Of a stretch of 64,000 nt of DNA, positions 46,127-55,735 are shown piece by piece. The stretch lies in contig NZ_CAJUCP010000007.1 of the NCBI RefSeq assembly GCF_910585425.1, positions 1 to 64,000 of the forward strand. Direction: 5' to 3'. Each line of letters begins with the position of its first letter. The first letter of the stretch is position 1. The DNA comes from an uncultured Acetatifactor sp. (GTDB taxonomy: Bacteria > Bacillota > Clostridia > Lachnospirales > Lachnospiraceae). The notes beneath the pieces were generated by a model, which saw only the letters and a list, made by a program, of their open reading frames with translations, searched no databases and was not told the origin of the DNA. Position numbers and translations under genes: made by a program.

Positions 46127-47194
46127 ATGAGCACACAATACCGCATCCCTGTCCCGGCGCTGGGCTTCCAGCCCCCGGTGTACGCCTGCCGGTTCAACGA
46201 CAAGGCGTTCACCCTGGACGGACGCCTGGACAAGGAGTTCTGGAGGGACATCCCCTTCACGGAGGACTTCCCGGACATCGAGGGGGCGATCCGCCCCATA
46301 CCCAGGTTCCGCACCAGGGCCAAGATGGCCTGGGACCGTGAGAACCTATACATCGGCGCAGTGCTGGAGGGAGACGAGATCTGGGCCCACCAGCTGGAGC
46401 ATGACTGCGTCATCTTCCAGGACAACGATTTCGAGATTTTTATCGATCCGGATTCCGATACCCAGGCCTATTTCGAATATGAGATGAATGCCCGAAACAC
46501 CACCTGGGATCTGCTGCTGACCAAGGCCTATCGGGACGGCGGAAAGCCGATAAACGGATATGAGTTCCACGGAATGCGCTCTGCCGTTTACATCGACGGA
46601 AGGCTGAATGAGCCCGGATCCCACAACCGCTCCTGGTCTGTGGAGGTGGTCATCCCCTTCGCCGCCCTGCAGGAGTGCGCGGCGCAGAAGCGCCCGCCTG
46701 TGCCGGGGGAGTATTACCGCATGAATTTCTCCAGGGTGCAGTGGAAGGTGGACGTGGAGGGAGGGCAGTTCAGGAAGCGCGTCTGCCCGGAGACAGGCAG
46801 GCCCCTGCCCGAGGACAACTGGGTCTGGGCCCCCACCGGGGTGATCAATATCCATTATCCGGAGCTCTGGGCCTTTGTGTTCTTTGCGGAGAAGGGGCAG
46901 GAGGCGGGTGATTTCCGGATCCCGGAGGACGAGGGCCGCAAATGGGAGCTGCGCAAGCTCTATTATGCCCAGCAGTTCTGCCTGGACGAGACGGGCAGCT
47001 ATACGGATGACATGGAGACATTAAAAGAAATCCTGGCCAGGATCGCTCCCTGCCAGGAGAACAGGACGGTACGGGACCTCGCCTACCGGATCGGCACCAC
47101 GGCCCATGCCTTTGAGATCACCTGCCCCGCAGCGGACGGGCAGAACCTCCTGGCCATCTTCCAGGACGGCAGGACCGATGTGTATCCGGCTTGA
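46127..47194 (+). CDS. CBM9-like carbohydrate-binding protein
   Basis: 355 residues. Residues ~20-230 fit the CBM9-like/DOMON-type sugar-binding domain: DGRLDKEFWRDIPFTEDF, AKMAWDRENLYIGAVLEGDE, DNDFEIFIDPD, WSVEVVIPFAAL, MNFSRVQWKVD. No signal peptide, so probably cytoplasmic and acting with intracellular enzymes. Only plus-strand gene in the locus, divergent from the ABC operon; a GAGAGGA site precedes the ATG. It faces the second GH29 gene and a bidirectional terminator lies between. Confidence 0.8.
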   Translation: MSTQYRIPVPALGFQPPVYACRFNDKAFTLDGRLDKEFWRDIPFTEDFPDIEGAIRPIPRFRTRAKMAWDRENLYIGAVLEGDEIWAHQLEHDCVIFQDNDFEIFIDPDSDTQAYFEYEMNARNTTWDLLLTKAYRDGGKPINGYEFHGMRSAVYIDGRLNEPGSHNRSWSVEVVIPFAALQECAAQKRPPVPGEYYRMNFSRVQWKVDVEGGQFRKRVCPETGRPLPEDNWVWAPTGVINIHYPELWAFVFFAEKGQEAGDFRIPEDEGRKWELRKLYYAQQFCLDETGSYTDDMETLKEILARIAPCQENRTVRDLAYRIGTTAHAFEITCPAADGQNLLAIFQDGRTDVYPA

Positions 47195-47232
47195 CGGGAC
47201 TGACCGATATCTCCGAAAATTTCTGAAAAAAT

Positions 47233-47274
47233 GCCCTGCCCGGCAGATATGCAATTCTGCCGGGCAGGGCTTTA
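47233..47274. terminator. bidirectional terminator
   Basis: Perfect 15-bp stem: left arm GCCCTGCCCGGCAGA (47233-47247), right arm at 47256-47270. A-run before and TTTATT after, so it can stop both convergent genes. Confidence 0.9.
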
Positions 47275-47400
47275 TTCCCGCGAGCAATGAGTCAAGTGGG
47301 CATGCTTGCATGCACATTTGACGAATGCCGCGGGGGTCAAATACTGCTCTGCAGCGCTGCAAGATTGATACTCCGTTGCTTGCAGCGGGGTATTTGATTG
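47272..47400 (-). repeat. ~130-bp dispersed repeat, copy B
   Basis: Inverted copy of 36843-36976, five bases shorter. It lies between the CBM9-like terminator and the second GH29 gene. Confidence 0.9.
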
Positions 47401-47481
47401 CCGCAATGGCTTGCAGGTCTGACTGTCAGCTCTCCTTGACCGTTTCTTCATAATAAGGCGTCCGGCAGCCAACCGGATTTT

Positions 47482-48855
47482 TTAATAAATAGAAATCTCC
47501 TTCAGGAACACTTCGTCCCTGGCGGCCGTAATCTTGACCAGCAGCTTGTCGATTTTCTCCCCGCTGTCGTCTAAGAGCCTGTTCTGCTCCGCGAAGGGGT
47601 CTGTCAGCGCGCAGATCTTCCTGTTTCCGATCACGGTTCCCTGGAAGAGGGGGAACTGGCCGCCGCTGGAAAACATGGCTTCTACCCGGAAGCTCTCCAC
47701 CCTCTGCCCTCTGGCGATGTCCTCTTTCAGCTCCACGTACTTCACCTGGGACACGGGTTTCTCCAGGGTCACCAGGTATTCCGGCTGGGTGGGGTGTCCG
47801 GTATCCAGCTTCTCCACCTTTCCGGGGATGGGATGGCCGAATTCCCTGTCCAGCAGCTCCCGGAATTCCCGAAGCCTCTTCACGTCCCTCTCGTCCAGCA
47901 GTCCGTCTCTGGTGGGCGGGATGTTCAGGTTCAGGCAGGCGTTGCCGCCCACGGAGCTTAAGTATATCTGGAAAAGCTTCTCCAGGGACTTGGGCTCCTC
48001 CTCCCTGTGCCAGAACCATCCGGGGCGGATGGAGGTGTCCATCTCCGAGGGAGCGAAGGCAAGCCCCCTGGAATACAGGATGCTGCTCATGCTGCCGATG
48101 AAGCTGTCCGTATTGTAGAGGTAGGACAGATCCCCCTCTGCCGCCATAGGGCCGGGGCCTGTCTGCCGCTCCGCGAAATAGCACAGCTCGCCGGGAACCA
48201 CAGCCCATTCGGAAAACCTTCCCGTGCCGGCTTCGTTGCCGCACCAGCGCACGTCCGGCCCTCTGTCATAGAAGATAACGGCATTCGGCTGATACTTCCT
48301 CACCAGCTCTATGTAGCGCGGGAAATCGTATTCCTGCTTCTTCCCGTCCGGTCCCTCCCCGCAGGCCCCGTCGAACCAGATGCAGAACAGCTCGCCGTAC
48401 TGTGTGAGCAGCTCCTCCAGTTGGTTGCAATAGTAATCATTGTAGGACGGCGTACCGTAATGGGCGCTGTTCCTGTCCCAGGGGGAGAGATAGACCCCGA
48501 AGCGCAGGCCCTCCTCCTTACAGGCCTGGGCCGCCTCCCCTACCACGTCCCTCTTGCAGGGGGAATTCTTCACGCTGTGCTCCGTGTACTTGGAGGGCCA
48601 CAGGCAGAACCCGTCGTGGTGCTTGGCCGTCAGTATCATGCCCTTCATCCCGGCTTCCCGCACTGTCCTGGCCCACTGGCGGCAGTCCAGCTTCTCCGGA
48701 TTGAAGATGCTCTCGTCTTCCGTCCCGTCTCCCCACTCCCTGTCGGTGTAGGTGTTCACGCCGAAATGCATGAATGCGTAGAAGCCCGTGTCGAACCACG
48801 CAAGCTGCCTCTTTGACGGGACCACTCCCGCTGCCTCTTTCAGAAAATCAATCAT
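47482..48855 (-). CDS. alpha-L-fucosidase, GH29 (second)
   Basis: 457 residues. GH29 core motifs: FYAFMHFGVNTYTD, ILTAKHHDGFCLWPSKYTEH, nucleophile-type ELFCIWFDGACGEG near residue 170, and a C-terminal carbohydrate-binding beta-region with GKVEKLDTGHPTQPEYLV. Cytoplasmic by lack of signal. AAGGAGG precedes the ATG. It differs enough from the first GH29 that linkage preference may differ. Confidence 0.9.
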   Translation of the reverse strand: MIDFLKEAAGVVPSKRQLAWFDTGFYAFMHFGVNTYTDREWGDGTEDESIFNPEKLDCRQWARTVREAGMKGMILTAKHHDGFCLWPSKYTEHSVKNSPCKRDVVGEAAQACKEEGLRFGVYLSPWDRNSAHYGTPSYNDYYCNQLEELLTQYGELFCIWFDGACGEGPDGKKQEYDFPRYIELVRKYQPNAVIFYDRGPDVRWCGNEAGTGRFSEWAVVPGELCYFAERQTGPGPMAAEGDLSYLYNTDSFIGSMSSILYSRGLAFAPSEMDTSIRPGWFWHREEEPKSLEKLFQIYLSSVGGNACLNLNIPPTRDGLLDERDVKRLREFRELLDREFGHPIPGKVEKLDTGHPTQPEYLVTLEKPVSQVKYVELKEDIARGQRVESFRVEAMFSSGGQFPLFQGTVIGNRKICALTDPFAEQNRLLDDSGEKIDKLLVKITAARDEVFLKEISIY

Positions 48856-48925
48856 ACGCTTGCCTCCTTGCTGTCTCTATCCTCTTTTGTAGGTTACTCT
48901 GCTTTTATCCTCATGGCGCTCCGGT

Positions 48926-49366
48926 TCATGCTATGCCTGCCCTCTGGAGCATCTCCGAGTGGCTGGCCACCACCTTCTTCAGCAGGGCCACGTCCTCGTA
49001 TGTCTGTTCCATCCTGTCCGCATGGTCTTTATAGCGCTGGTATGTGCTTGTATAGCAGGCCTCGATGTCGTTCAGGCGGGGCATGATTATGTTCTCCTGG
49101 AACAGCTTTATCTGATGTATTTCGGTTTTTAAAGTATCTACTTCTTTTTTCAGGCCATCTACTTCGGCTTTCAGGCCCTTCACTTCGGCTTTCAAGCCAT
49201 CTACCTCAGCTTTCAGGCTCTTCACTTCGGCTTTCAGGCCATCTACTTCGGCTTTCAGGCTCTTCAGTTCATGCTCGATTGGCTTCAGTCTCGCGTCCAG
49301 CTTCCTATCCAGCATCTCCTCCATCATCTGCGATATGGCCAACAGATCCTCTGCCGTCAATGTCAT
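48926..49366 (-). CDS. coiled-coil protein with 14-residue repeats
   Basis: 146 residues from an ATG with an AAGGAGG site. Residues 35-76 are three copies of a 14-residue unit of the form KxLKAEVDGLKAEV, followed by KKEVDTLKTEI, forming a heptad coiled coil; helices bracket it (LLAISQMMEEMLDRK, YTSTYQRYKDHADRMEQTY). No family known; such proteins are common and unexplained in Lachnospiraceae. It is transcribed towards the second GH29 gene. Confidence 0.65.
   Translation of the reverse strand: MTLTAEDLLAISQMMEEMLDRKLDARLKPIEHELKSLKAEVDGLKAEVKSLKAEVDGLKAEVKGLKAEVDGLKKEVDTLKTEIHQIKLFQENIIMPRLNDIEACYTSTYQRYKDHADRMEQTYEDVALLKKVVASHSEMLQRAGIA
49139..49264. repeat. three 42-bp repeats in coiled-coil gene
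   Basis: Three tandem 42-bp units coding for KxLKAEVDGLKAEV-type repeats; copy changes would keep the reading frame. Confidence 0.75.
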
Positions 49367-49608
49367 AGTTCTACCTCCTTCGTCTGATAAAAATGTTCCG
49401 TCCTTTCCCTTGTCTGCAGGAAAAGCCGGATTCCCTTCTCCTGCCTTTATCGATTGTGTCCTGAGGATAAAAGCATAGATTTTCTCAAATTTCGGAGACA
49501 AGGCAAATATGCCCTTGTCATGATAAAAGAGATAACTGATTTGGCACGGGAGTTGTCCCGCCATATGTCCATTCTAACATATCAGGCCCATTTGTCAACG
49601 GATTTTTG

Positions 49609-49645
49609 AAAAAAAGACCCGCGGCCGTAAACCGCAGGTCTTTTT
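49609..49645 (-). terminator. terminator of lacZ-like gene
   Basis: Stem AAAGACCTGCGG / CCGCGGGTCTTT with TTTTTT following on the minus strand; the A-run at the other end makes it partly bidirectional. Confidence 0.85.
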
Positions 49646-49680
49646 CCTGTATCCTCATGATCCGTCCCTTCAGGGAATCC

Positions 49681-52600
49681 TTACGCCTGGCCCTCCACGC
49701 GGATGCCGAAGGCAAAGGTGAACTCCTCCTCCAGGAACTGGTACTGCTTCTCGGGCCCCGGGCCGCAGCTGTTGGAACCGATGCCGTCCTGGGTGTAGTC
49801 GATGCACAGCACGGTGTGGCCGCTGGGGACAAGCTCAAAGTTATGGGCCTTCTCCGTCAGCTCCTCCTGGGTGTAGCGGGAAGCGTTGAAGGAGAAGGGC
49901 TTCTCGGCGGCCACGGAGAGCTTCACGTTCTCCCTGAACAGCTCCACGAAGCTCACATCGCAGTGGCTCCCGTTCTCCTGAGGACGGATATAGTCCTCGA
50001 ACAGGGAATCCACGGTCTCTGTGAACCTGCCGTGGTAGGAGGCACGGCGCTTGTCCGCATAGCTCTCCATGGGCCCTAATCCGTAGTATTCCACCTGCCT
50101 CATGTCCTGGGGCAGCATCATGCGGACGCCGAACCTGGGCAGCCTGGGAAGCTTGGAGTCCTTTTTCACGTCCAGCCTCACGTCCACGCTGCCGTCCGCC
50201 CATACGCGCCATGCGGCCCGGATATCCACGATCCTCTGCTTGTACACGGAGGAGAGGGACACATCGCTGGCAATCTCCACATACTGCCTGCCGTCCTTTT
50301 CCCCGTTTTCACAGGATGTGCCGTAAGCCCTGGTGGCAGGGCGCTCATAGTGGCATTCCTCCCAGATACTGCGGATATTCCTGTCATTGTCCGTAGGCGC
50401 GCGCCAGACATTGTACTCCATGGGATGCTCCAGAAGGTTCTGGTTGGCATTCACCATCCTGGAGAACAGCCCCTTCAATTTATCATAGGTGTAGCAGAAC
50501 TTTTCCGACACCACTGTCAGATAATGATCGTCCTCCCGCACCGTAAGCCCGCTGCCCTCCCGCTCCATGGGCATATCCAGGAGCTTCCTGGCAGGTGCGC
50601 ACTGATCCTCCGTAAGCTCCACCTCGTCGAAGCCCATCTCCCTGCCGGCCTTCAGCACGCCATTGTCCTCCCGCAGGATCCATGTCACCTTCAGGAACTT
50701 CCTGCCCGCTTCCTCCACGGCAGGGATGTCCAGCCTGACCTCTCCCTCTTTGTGGGGCGCGATGTCCAGAAGAGCGGCGTCCTCCACTGTCCCGCAGGAT
50801 TTCCTTACGCCGTCGCAGGTCACCTCCCAGGCCAGCGTACAATAATCCTTCAGGTTCAGGAAGTCCATGTAATTATGTATCTTCACGGTTCCCGTGGCGG
50901 CATCGAACTGCGCCACCCTGGCGGGACGGTACACGTTCCAGTGCTCCTTCAGTCCCGTGTGGGGCCTGCGGTCCGGGTATACCAGCCCGTCCATGCAGAA
51001 ATTCCCGTCATGGGGATACTCCCCGTGGTCTCCGCCGTAGAAGTACATCTCCTTGCCCTCTACTGTGCGCCCCTTGTAGATGGCGTGGTCGCACCACTCC
51101 CAGACCATGCCGCCGCAGGCGCCGTCGTAGGCCTGGAACACCTGGAAATAGTCCTCCAGATTCCCGGGTCCGTTGCCCATGGCATGGCAGTATTCGCACT
51201 GGAAGAAAGGCCTCTTGAGGGGCGCTTCATAGCAGTGGTCGCTGTCCTTCTCCTCCGCTTTGTCAAAATATTCCCGTATGCTGTCCGGCGCGGAATACAT
51301 CTGGCTGTGGATATCCAGATTGGAATAATCCGTCACCCTGTCCTCGGGCACATGGTAGGCGTTCTCATAATGGGTGACACGTGTGTCATCATAGGATTTC
51401 GTCCACTTCAATGCCTCCTCAAAGGTACAGCCGTAAGCCCCCTCGTTGCCCATGGACCAGGCGAAGACGCAGGGCCTGTTCTTGTCCCGCATGACGCACT
51501 TTTTGGTCCTGTCCACGGTGGACTCGATGAAGTCCGGATTGTCAGCGATCCATTTATTGCTGTCCAGGTACTTCTGGCCGTAGGCACGCTCCGCCCCGTG
51601 GCTCTCGTTGTCCGCCTCGTCCATGACATAGAAGCCGTACCTGTCGCAGAGCTGATAGAACTGGGGCGCATTGGGATAATGGCTGGTGCGGATGCCGTTC
51701 ACATTGTGCTCCTTCATCAGCGTCATGTCCTTATGCATCTGGGCCAGGCTGATGGTGAAGCCGGTGACGGGATCGCTGTCGTGGCGGTTCACTCCGTGGA
51801 GCTTGATGTTCTGTCCGTTGAAATACAGCACGCCGTCCCTGATCTCCACCTCCCGCAGGCCAAGCTCCTCGGTGACGACTTCCCCTTCCGTCTCCATGAC
51901 CAATGTATAGAGATAGGGCGTCTCCGCGCTCCAGAGCCTGATTCCCTCCATGGGCAGGGTCACATGGCCTGTGCCTTCCGTCTGCGCCAGGACCTTTCCC
52001 TCCGCGTCCTCTATGGACACCCGCACGGGAATCTCCCTGTCCAGATAGGAGAGGCTGATATCCACCTGGGCTTTTCCGGCCTCTCTGTCCAGCTTGGTCC
52101 TGATGAAATAATCGTACACACACTGCTCCGGACGGCTCAGCAGATACACGTCGCGGAAGATGCCGCTCATGCGGAATTTATCCTGATCCTCCAGGTAGCT
52201 GCCGTCGCACCATTTCAGCACCAGCACGGCCAGCAGGTTCTCCCCCTCTTTCAGGAAGCCTGTCACATCGAATTCTGCCGTGGCGTGGGACACCTGGCTG
52301 TAGCCCACGTACTGCCCGTTCACCCACACATAGAAGCAGGAGTCCACGCCCTCGAAATTCAGAAAGGTCTTCGGCGCTGCCATGTCCTTGTGCCAGGTAA
52401 AATGATGGCGGTAGGTGCCGCAGGGATTCTCCTGGGGCACATAAGGCGGATCTAAGGGGAAGGGATAGTTCACATTGGTATACTGATGCCTGTCGTATCC
52501 GTGCATCTGCCATACCGAGGGCACGGGGATGGTCTTCCAGTCCGGGTTCAGTCCGCAGTCCTCCCGGTAGAACTCCTCCTTCAAGTCGTAGACGCTGTCA

Positions 52601-52767
52601 TAGTAACAGAAGTCCCACTCGCCGTTCAGCAGGGCAAAGCGCTCCGACTGCTCTCTGTGCTCCACCAGATCTTCATGCCGCCTGGCTGCAGGGACATAGT
52701 ATGCCCTGTCAGGCATGGTGTTCTCATGAAGTACACTCAGGTTCTCAAAATGTCTGGGTACAATCAT
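49681..52767 (-). CDS. lacZ: beta-galactosidase, GH2
   Basis: 1,028 residues. Catalytic regions of GH2 LacZ: acid/base in VFAWSMGNEGAYG, nucleophile in FFQCEYCHAMGNGPGN, plus VNGIRTSHYPN and the sugar-binding N-terminal jelly-roll (residues ~40-210), and the long C-terminal Bgal_small_N domain (~730-1028). Length is normal. ATG at 52767 is preferred over an in-frame GTG at 52782 for its AGGTGAGG site. No signal peptide. It would remove terminal galactose from imported glycans. Confidence 0.95.
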   Translation of the reverse strand: MIVPRHFENLSVLHENTMPDRAYYVPAARRHEDLVEHREQSERFALLNGEWDFCYYDSVYDLKEEFYREDCGLNPDWKTIPVPSVWQMHGYDRHQYTNVNYPFPLDPPYVPQENPCGTYRHHFTWHKDMAAPKTFLNFEGVDSCFYVWVNGQYVGYSQVSHATAEFDVTGFLKEGENLLAVLVLKWCDGSYLEDQDKFRMSGIFRDVYLLSRPEQCVYDYFIRTKLDREAGKAQVDISLSYLDREIPVRVSIEDAEGKVLAQTEGTGHVTLPMEGIRLWSAETPYLYTLVMETEGEVVTEELGLREVEIRDGVLYFNGQNIKLHGVNRHDSDPVTGFTISLAQMHKDMTLMKEHNVNGIRTSHYPNAPQFYQLCDRYGFYVMDEADNESHGAERAYGQKYLDSNKWIADNPDFIESTVDRTKKCVMRDKNRPCVFAWSMGNEGAYGCTFEEALKWTKSYDDTRVTHYENAYHVPEDRVTDYSNLDIHSQMYSAPDSIREYFDKAEEKDSDHCYEAPLKRPFFQCEYCHAMGNGPGNLEDYFQVFQAYDGACGGMVWEWCDHAIYKGRTVEGKEMYFYGGDHGEYPHDGNFCMDGLVYPDRRPHTGLKEHWNVYRPARVAQFDAATGTVKIHNYMDFLNLKDYCTLAWEVTCDGVRKSCGTVEDAALLDIAPHKEGEVRLDIPAVEEAGRKFLKVTWILREDNGVLKAGREMGFDEVELTEDQCAPARKLLDMPMEREGSGLTVREDDHYLTVVSEKFCYTYDKLKGLFSRMVNANQNLLEHPMEYNVWRAPTDNDRNIRSIWEECHYERPATRAYGTSCENGEKDGRQYVEIASDVSLSSVYKQRIVDIRAAWRVWADGSVDVRLDVKKDSKLPRLPRFGVRMMLPQDMRQVEYYGLGPMESYADKRRASYHGRFTETVDSLFEDYIRPQENGSHCDVSFVELFRENVKLSVAAEKPFSFNASRYTQEELTEKAHNFELVPSGHTVLCIDYTQDGIGSNSCGPGPEKQYQFLEEEFTFAFGIRVEGQA

Positions 52768-52840
52768 ACTCTCATACCTCACCTTTCTACTACAATATAG
52801 TAATATGATACCCGGCCTCTGTCCGCTTTCTCATGAATCC

Positions 52841-52869
52841 GGACGGCGTGGTGGCTTCTAACGCCGTCC
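52841..52869. promoter_or_regulatory. palindrome in lacZ leader
   Basis: GGACGGCG and CGCCGTCC arms (8 bp) with 13-bp spacer, between the promoter and ATG; an operator or leader hairpin. Confidence 0.5.
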
Positions 52870-52898
52870 AGGGAAAGACAGAGGCATCTATGCATCCT

Positions 52899-52928
52899 AT
52901 TATATACGATGGAGACGGTAATAGGCAA
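52899..52928 (-). promoter_or_regulatory. lacZ promoter
   Basis: Minus strand TTGCCT, 18 bp, TATAAT, about 130 bp before the ATG. The remaining 52930-53186 is AT-rich with another weak promoter-like TTGAAA/TATAGT at 53101-53128 and no gene. Confidence 0.6.
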
Positions 52929-53186
52929 CAGATTTTATTTTTTTATGGAAATAATTGAAAAATATTTTCGTCAGTTTACAGGATATCCTTTGTCTGTATC
53001 CTCCACATCTCGGCATACCTTCATTTCATTCCCTGCCTCTGCCGCAAATCTGCCACATCATACCCATGGATATCCTTTCCGTTTATCATCTTGCTTTCCC
53101 ACTATATCAAATTTCAACGATATTTCAATAAAAAATCTACCGCCAGGTTCCCTCGCTGTCTGGAAAAGAAGGGCTGGCCGCACTAT

Positions 53187-54605
53187 TCAGACGGACTTGC
53201 GAGGAACCACATCCTTTTCCAGAATATCGCACAATCCCTCCACCATATGGATTTCCAGCGCGGCCAGTCTGTCAAATCTCTCCAGGATGCGCGGGGAATC
53301 GCCGCGGCCTGTCATGTTATATCGCATGACGATGCCGAGAATCATGGAACTGCATGTGAGCGCCTCTTCTATCTCCTTCAGGAACGCCTGGTCATCGATT
53401 CCCAGCATCTCCGCCCTTATCTTCATGACCCGGCTGAAGCTCTGAATGATATACAATGGCTTCAGGTTTATGTTCCACCCCTTTTCCATGTTCTTTTGTA
53501 TATAGCTCCTGATGTCGCGCAGGAAATCGACGCCAAAGCTCATCTTATCCCTGTCTCTGTCAAGACACTCATGTCTTACTACGGTGTCCGTCCCATTCAG
53601 GAAATCCTTCGCCAGTCCATACATCAGACAAAGGTCTATTTCAGGAGGGGCGTCCCGTAGGCTAAGCAGCTTTATCTCGTGCCCATACTCCAGTTCCCTC
53701 TCCCCCAGCTCCTCCACGTATTCCGCGTCCGCCTGGCCGTCAAGCCGCCCTGTCCTGGGCATATTGTTCAATTGGTCGTATGTATCATAGGCCATCAGGA
53801 ACTTCTCATAGCTTACCTCCACGGTCTTGAATCTGCCACAGAAGAAATCCACAATCAGCATGCTCTCCCGCTCTTCATCGTATCCTATGACGAGGCACTG
53901 ATGCTTATAAGGATGCCTGTGCTCGCCCTTGCTCCAGAACTCATCTACATAATAGGCATTGTAGGAGATATAGGCATACTTGTTCTGAGAGATGAAATGC
54001 CTGAATGCATCGATAGCAGAGCGGTAGCCTTCCCTGACAGCCTCTCTGGACAGTATCTCCACATCCAGCAGCGGGCACCACCTGGAGACGTTCTCCTCCT
54101 CCCCCGACTTGAAATCTGCCCAATATGGAACGATATCCGCATCCTTGCGGCACCATGGAAGCAGATAATGGCTTACCATCCATTCCCTTGCGCAGCCATT
54201 GGCCTCCAGGATGCCAAGCACGGAGGCATAAAAAGGATAGACGCACACCACGGGAACGCAGAAAGGCAGCTTTGTCGTCGTGCGCAGATTTGTACATCTG
54301 CTCCCGTCCTCTGCTCCGGACAGGACGATGCAGACCTCCGCCAGGACGCCCCCATAGGCAATCTGCAGCGCGAAATCATCATCCAGAACCAGGGTGTCCT
54401 TCTGCAGTCCGCAGTGGCAGAACCTGATATCTATTTCAGGAGATATTTGGGACAGCACCACCTGGCTGCCTGTCTTTGTCAGCAGCAGGAAGTCCACAGA
54501 CTGTCCTGGAATCCCGCACATATGTGATGTAATCATCAGGCGGCCGTCCAGATTTATCTCAGCGCTGGATTTCCCGGTATAGATGCAGCATTTCGTCATA
54601 CCCAT
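53187..54605 (-). CDS. BtrH-like papain-fold protein 1
   Basis: 473 residues from an ATG at 54605 with an AGAGGA site; a longer frame would overlap the next gene. The middle (~100-330) resembles BtrH N-terminal-like proteins: FCVPVVCVYPFYASVLGIL at the nucleophile-helix position, HPYKHQCLVIGYDEERESML with the family's His-x-x-(L/I)-GYD, and a following DFF. The usual cysteine is replaced by YAS. An extra ~100-residue N-terminal part and a helical tail flank it. BtrH transfers an acyl chain from an ACP in butirosin biosynthesis. Three paralogues are consecutive. Confidence 0.6.
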   Translation of the reverse strand: MGMTKCCIYTGKSSAEINLDGRLMITSHMCGIPGQSVDFLLLTKTGSQVVLSQISPEIDIRFCHCGLQKDTLVLDDDFALQIAYGGVLAEVCIVLSGAEDGSRCTNLRTTTKLPFCVPVVCVYPFYASVLGILEANGCAREWMVSHYLLPWCRKDADIVPYWADFKSGEEENVSRWCPLLDVEILSREAVREGYRSAIDAFRHFISQNKYAYISYNAYYVDEFWSKGEHRHPYKHQCLVIGYDEERESMLIVDFFCGRFKTVEVSYEKFLMAYDTYDQLNNMPRTGRLDGQADAEYVEELGERELEYGHEIKLLSLRDAPPEIDLCLMYGLAKDFLNGTDTVVRHECLDRDRDKMSFGVDFLRDIRSYIQKNMEKGWNINLKPLYIIQSFSRVMKIRAEMLGIDDQAFLKEIEEALTCSSMILGIVMRYNMTGRGDSPRILERFDRLAALEIHMVEGLCDILEKDVVPRKSV

Positions 54606-54654
54606 ATCCCATCCTCTTCCCTTTCCCAATCTCTCCGGTAAATAATGTAGAACA

Positions 54655-55668
54655 TTACCTTTTCCACTGTGGATGGACGCTTCTATACAATCGTGTACAT
54701 ACTCCCTTGTCAAGGCTGATGACCTGATTCCAGATTCCCAACATCCTTGTCTTGTAGGAATCGTCCCTCATGCCTTTCAGATTATATTTAAGCGTAAGGT
54801 TCCTGGATGTATGTATCAGATTCCTCAGTGTCTCTATATCATGGAGAAAAGCCTGATCATAATCTATTTTTTTCGTGTGCATAAGATAGCCCACTGATTT
54901 ATGAAGCGCCACCTTATGGTCGAACAGCAGATGGAGCGCGCGTATGTCAGGACGTCCACCGTTTTCTATGTTTTCTCTGATAAGGTCATAGCAGATACTT
55001 CCATAACAATGATGGCCGACTTTTTCCCCGGTCAGCCAGCGCTCAATCAGGAACGAAAAGAGGCGCGGGTCATAACCGATTTCCAGGGCGGAAATATCCT
55101 TCGGACGGAATGCTATTATTTTTGATGTCTTATCCGGTTCCGGATTATACGGATGGTTGAGCCGCTCGAAAGTATGAAGAGATTCCGAAAGAGATGCCCG
55201 GCCGACATCTATGCTGCCATATTTGTGCCCATCAAAAAAATCCCAGACCGTAAATGAATCCTTTAGGGAATCATATCCGGTTACCAGCACTTCATGGTTG
55301 AAGTCATGGTCTCGGTTTGCCTGAGGAATGTACTTCTGGTTAATCCGCAAGAAGACAGCATAGCCGCTCTCTAGCTGTTTTATAAAAAAGTCGCAGAAGT
55401 CAATCCCTGACTGCTGCATCTGTACTCCGTTATACACCTCACGGTCAATAATCTCGCAATACTCGATCGTATTCTCTTTCAATATATTGTCGAAGATGAT
55501 GTAGCCGGTATCTTCAAAATAAATCGTATTTACGAACTGGAGCATGAACCAATTCATATATTTCGCATAATCCGACTGTAGATATAGGTCAGTCACTGAA
55601 AGCAATGATGCATAGGTTGGGTAGGAGGTAATCGTGGGAGTGGTTATAGGTACTGTAATATTCATCAT
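54655..55668 (-). CDS. BtrH-like papain-fold protein 2
   Basis: 337 residues. The N-terminal YPTYASLLSVTDLYL matches the YPxYASxL of paralogue 1; the conserved His/GYD/D strand is DFNHEVLVTGYDSLKDSF then DFFDGHKYG. The C-terminal half is helical (LLFDHKVALHKSVGYLMHT). No active-site cysteine is visible. An AGGAGCAA site precedes the ATG. Divergence from its neighbours is high, so ancient duplication or separate recruitment is likely. Confidence 0.6.
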   Translation of the reverse strand: MMNITVPITTPTITSYPTYASLLSVTDLYLQSDYAKYMNWFMLQFVNTIYFEDTGYIIFDNILKENTIEYCEIIDREVYNGVQMQQSGIDFCDFFIKQLESGYAVFLRINQKYIPQANRDHDFNHEVLVTGYDSLKDSFTVWDFFDGHKYGSIDVGRASLSESLHTFERLNHPYNPEPDKTSKIIAFRPKDISALEIGYDPRLFSFLIERWLTGEKVGHHCYGSICYDLIRENIENGGRPDIRALHLLFDHKVALHKSVGYLMHTKKIDYDQAFLHDIETLRNLIHTSRNLTLKYNLKGMRDDSYKTRMLGIWNQVISLDKGVCTRLYRSVHPQWKR

Positions 55669-55735
55669 TTGCTCCTCTCTGTCAACAAAAGATTAATGAT
55701 TGTTGACTTTTAATTTGCGGGCCCTTTAACATCTT

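Noticed and set aside
49139..49264. Possible CRISPR-like or satellite repeat
   Set aside because: It encodes heptad coiled-coil units in frame.
50350..52455. Long plus-strand open frame of 701 codons
   Set aside because: Lies fully opposite the GH2 gene, whose catalytic motifs are clear; the frame arises from GC-rich codon structure.
54606..54713. Longer N terminus for BtrH-like protein 1
   Set aside because: Overlaps the preceding gene and lacks a ribosome site; ATG at 54605 has one.
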